This document shows, piece by piece, positions 5,510 to 7,278 of a DNA stretch of 7,278 nt. The position numbers were made by a program, and so were the translations under genes. The stretch's first letter is position 1. The number at the start of each line of letters is the position of its first letter. Where the stretch lies: NCBI RefSeq assembly GCF_018373095.1, contig NZ_JAHAHT010000089.1, positions 1 through 7,278 on the forward strand, in the 5' to 3' direction. Source of the DNA: Haemophilus parahaemolyticus. Its GTDB lineage: Bacteria > Pseudomonadota > Gammaproteobacteria > Enterobacterales > Pasteurellaceae. The notes beneath the pieces are model-generated. The model saw only the letters and a list, made by a program, of their open reading frames with translations. It was not told where the DNA came from and searched no databases.

Positions 5510-6769
5510 ATGAAAGTGAGAGTATTAGTTATACCTGCAGTAGTTGCTTTAACAAATGGTAGTGCATTTGCCAGCAACTTGGCATGTAGTGGTAGCTATG
5601 GTTTCCGTGTGGATGTAAATGGAACGATTGGTAATACTGTTTGTGCATCAACCGCACAAGACGTTCTTGATGCAGCCAAGGATTTAAAAAAATCTAATAC
5701 GACTTATACAGAAACATCATCTGCCTTTGGTGTTGGACGTTTTAATGGTGTGAATTTCAATATCAAATATGATGAGAATTCAACTGAATTAACATTTGAT
5801 TCTGATGATATTAACGAGCATAAGGTTTTCAAAGGTAATACGCGTAATGAAACGGAAGATCAATTAGAAGATTGGTTTAAAAAAAGTGATGTTTCAACTA
5901 AAATCATGCAACATCAATCTAAAAACTCAGCAGCTAGCCCAATTACAGGTTCTGGTGGTTTGATGACCTCTTTAGCAGCTGTAGATTATGCAACGGGTAT
6001 AGAAGGTGTAAGCAATATTTCTACTACTTCCACAGCAAGCGGTACATCTACGGCAAGCGATGGTAATAGTACAGGAACAATCAATATTTTAGGTACAATG
6101 TTAACCGGTGGAGCATATAAAGTTGCAGATACAGGAGAACGTATTAGAACCACTACATTACCTTTATCTTATTCTATTGGCACAAGTACAAAAGATGATC
6201 GTTCACAACTGATTTTTACTTTACCTTTAACCATGTACCAAGTCAGTAAAGCTAAAGGATACCATGCGGGCTTTGGTGTAGCACATCGCTTTCCTGTAAC
6301 AAGTAAATGGACTTTAACACCAGGGGTTCGTTATGCTTTAACTGGCTCTGTTAATCGAGCAACAGTTGCAGCAGTATACAGTGGTAGTTTAATGAGTATT
6401 TATCAAATTCCTGTGGGATCGTGGAGCGTATCTATGGGTAATATGGTTGGTTATTATAAAACAGGGAAATTTAAAGTAGGTGATTATTCATTTAACCCTA
6501 ATATTAATCAAACGATGTTTCGTAATGGTTTGATGCTCTCTCAACCAATCGAATTAGCTAATACAAAATTAGCAATAGAATATTCTTTTGTTGATACGCG
6601 TTATGTTGGTAGTGATAAACCATTTATGAGTAATATGCAGGAATTCGGTATAACATTAGGATTGCATAAAAATCAAGAGGAGAAACTATCGGTATTTCGT
6701 GCAGGTGTGAACTATATTAATGCAAAAGGTAGTAGAGGGGTAACTTTTAACGTAGGTTACTGGTTCTAA
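5510..6769 (+). CDS. Predicted outer-membrane beta-barrel protein, autotransporter-like, function unknown
   Basis: I do not recognise this 419-residue protein as a named family. A Sec signal peptide is clear: MKVR, a hydrophobic core, and a cleavage site after AFA (19-21). The mature N-terminal part (about 22-165) is polar, with Cys26 and Cys45 able to form a disulfide and an acidic stretch near 88-121. A Ser/Thr/Gly linker (about 168-190) holds two copies of a six-residue unit, STASGT and STASDG. From about 193 to the end, alternating polar/hydrophobic segments ending in FNVGYWF suggest some ten beta-strands. The terminal Phe is the usual signal for BAM-dependent insertion into the outer membrane. 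The size resembles an autotransporter translocator preceded by a short passenger. TGAGG at 5498-5502, seven bases before the ATG, supports the start. The 137-base gap from the MFS gene and its own promoter suggest an independent unit. A role in adhesion or surface interaction is only a guess. Confidence 0.75.
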   Translation: MKVRVLVIPAVVALTNGSAFASNLACSGSYGFRVDVNGTIGNTVCASTAQDVLDAAKDLKKSNTTYTETSSAFGVGRFNGVNFNIKYDENSTELTFDSDDINEHKVFKGNTRNETEDQLEDWFKKSDVSTKIMQHQSKNSAASPITGSGGLMTSLAAVDYATGIEGVSNISTTSTASGTSTASDGNSTGTINILGTMLTGGAYKVADTGERIRTTTLPLSYSIGTSTKDDRSQLIFTLPLTMYQVSKAKGYHAGFGVAHRFPVTSKWTLTPGVRYALTGSVNRATVAAVYSGSLMSIYQIPVGSWSVSMGNMVGYYKTGKFKVGDYSFNPNINQTMFRNGLMLSQPIELANTKLAIEYSFVDTRYVGSDKPFMSNMQEFGITLGLHKNQEEKLSVFRAGVNYINAKGSRGVTFNVGYWF

Positions 6770-6817
6770 GAATTTAGCGGTTGAATTTTATAGATTTTTT
6801 GCAAAAGTGAAAAATGC

Positions 6818-6846
6818 TTGAAAAACGATCACGATTTTTGTAGAAT
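6818..6846 (+). promoter_or_regulatory. rplK operon promoter
   Basis: TTGAAA (6818-6823) and TAGAAT (6841-6846) are separated by 17 bases, with AT-rich sequence upstream (6784-6815). This is a strong sigma-70 form common for translation genes. Predicted initiation near 6853 gives a leader of about 117 bases before rplK. Confidence 0.7.
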
Positions 6847-6856
6847 CCACGCCCAT

Positions 6857-6893
6857 TACGAGCCACATTATTTATAGCGTGGCTCGTATTTTT
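6857..6893 (+). terminator. Strong terminator-like hairpin at the very start of the rplK leader
   Basis: TACGAGCCAC (6857-6866) pairs perfectly with GTGGCTCGTA (6879-6888) across a 12-base loop. TTTTT follows at 6889-6893. It would end transcripts coming from the outer-membrane protein gene, which has no other clear terminator. It also lies only a few bases after the predicted rplK start, so it may act as an attenuator or a 5' protective stem. Confidence 0.7.
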
Positions 6894-6897
6894 GTGT

Positions 6898-6914
6898 AGC
6901 ACATCGTGCTTTTT
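6898..6914 (+). terminator. Small second hairpin with T-run in the rplK leader
   Basis: AGCAC (6898-6902) and GTGCT (6906-6910) form a five-base stem with an ATC loop, followed by T residues to 6914. Alone it is a weak terminator, but it stands just after the stronger one at 6857-6893. Confidence 0.4.
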
Positions 6915-6920
6915 ATTATA

Positions 6921-6950
6921 GGGGAGCAAGTTAAACTTGCGTTATCACCC
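6921..6950 (+). promoter_or_regulatory. Putative L1-binding autoregulatory leader of the rplK-rplA operon
   Basis: GCAAGTT-A-AACTTGC (6926-6940) is a perfect seven-base stem. It is flanked by GGGG (6921-6924) and CACCC (6946-6950), which can close a lower helix, leaving an asymmetric internal loop with GTTAT on the 3' side. This stem-loop-stem layout just before the ribosome binding site resembles the mRNA site through which ribosomal protein L1 represses the L11 operon in gammaproteobacteria. The match is by remembered architecture, not by alignment. Confidence 0.6.
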
Positions 6951-6969
6951 ACTTAGAGGAAACTTAAAA

Positions 6970-7278
6970 ATGGCAAAAAAAGTCCAAGCATACGTTAAGT
7001 TGCAAGTTGCAGCGGGTATGGCTAACCCATCACCACCAGTTGGTCCAGCATTAGGTCAACAAGGTGTAAATATCATGGAATTCTGTAAAGCATTCAACGC
7101 TCGTACTGAGAGCTTAGAAAAAGGTTTACCAATTCCTGTTGTTATCACTGTTTACGCTGACCGTTCATTCACTTTCGTCACTAAAACTCCACCAGCAGCA
7201 GTATTATTGAAAAAAGCTGCAGGTATCAAATCTGGTTCTGGTAAACCGAACAAAGATAAAGTGGGTAAAGTAACTTTA
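6970..7278 (+). CDS. rplK: 50S ribosomal protein L11 (3' end outside the window)
   Basis: L11 binds 23S rRNA in the GTPase-associated centre of the large subunit and takes part in factor binding and the stringent response. The first 103 codons are present, out of about 142 in the family. The N-terminal domain carries the conserved PPVGPALGQQG (22-32) and NIMEFCKAFN (34-43). The linker KTPPA (72-76) leads into the start of the RNA-binding C-terminal domain (LLKKAAGIKSGSGKPN, 79-94). GAGGA at 6956-6960, nine bases upstream, supports the start. Codon use is strongly biased as in tpiA. rplA (L1) is expected next but lies outside. nusG is not upstream, unlike the E. coli order. Confidence 0.98.
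   Translation, partial: MAKKVQAYVKLQVAAGMANPSPPVGPALGQQGVNIMEFCKAFNARTESLEKGLPIPVVITVYADRSFTFVTKTPPAAVLLKKAAGIKSGSGKPNKDKVGKVTL

Noticed and set aside
6774..6788. AGCGGTTGAATTTT after the outer-membrane gene as an uptake signal
   Set aside because: Only about six bases of the ten-base core agree, despite the A/T tract; too weak to list.
6892..6919. TTGTGT-16-TATTAT as the rplK promoter
   Set aside because: The -35 matches only three of six bases, and a start near 6926 would remove part of the putative L1 site. The promoter at 6818-6846 is much better.

Overview
The window looks like a core-genome stretch from a member of the Pasteurellaceae, probably of the Actinobacillus/Mannheimia side of the family. 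Three things point there. A perfect ten-base uptake signal of the ACAAGCGGTC type lies at 5379-5388, and near matches followed by A/T tracts lie inside gshF. Glutathione is made by a fused GshF enzyme, which is typical of this family. The rplK operon is not preceded by nusG, as is also the case in Haemophilus influenzae. Base composition is AT-rich throughout. The species cannot be fixed from the sequence alone.

Left part (1-1343): the window opens in the 3' end of a 5S rRNA gene and its intrinsic terminator, so a whole rRNA operon lies just outside. Next comes tpiA (triosephosphate isomerase) with its own extended -10 promoter, which overlaps a perfect 8-bp-arm palindrome. Downstream of tpiA is a roughly 300-bp wreck of an IS3-family (IS150-like) element. 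It keeps both terminal inverted repeats and a stop-ridden orfA fragment. A longer imperfect inverted repeat outside its ends suggests that it landed in the loop of an older hairpin terminator shared by tpiA and gshF. A hairpin at the left IS end now supplies a plausible replacement terminator for tpiA.

Middle part (1360-5372): gshF, on the minus strand, encodes the bifunctional glutamate-cysteine ligase/glutathione synthetase. It is divergent from a plus-strand MFS transporter of the DHA2 (EmrB/QacA, MdtD-like) type. The 323-bp gap between them holds the gshF promoter and a large G/C-rich hairpin that looks like a dispersed intergenic repeat.

Right part (5373-7278): a strong promoter drives a 419-residue secreted protein ending in Tyr-Trp-Phe. 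It looks like an outer-membrane beta-barrel with a novel-looking N-terminal domain and is the least understood gene here. The window ends in rplK (ribosomal protein L11, truncated by the window edge). Its leader holds a consensus promoter, two tandem terminator-like hairpins and a structure matching the layout of an L1 autoregulatory site.

The genes are mostly independent transcription units: glycolysis, redox buffering, export, envelope and translation. No CRISPR array, tRNA, toxin-antitoxin or defence system is visible. The points most worth checking are the outer-membrane protein, the IS-disrupted terminator and the rplK leader.
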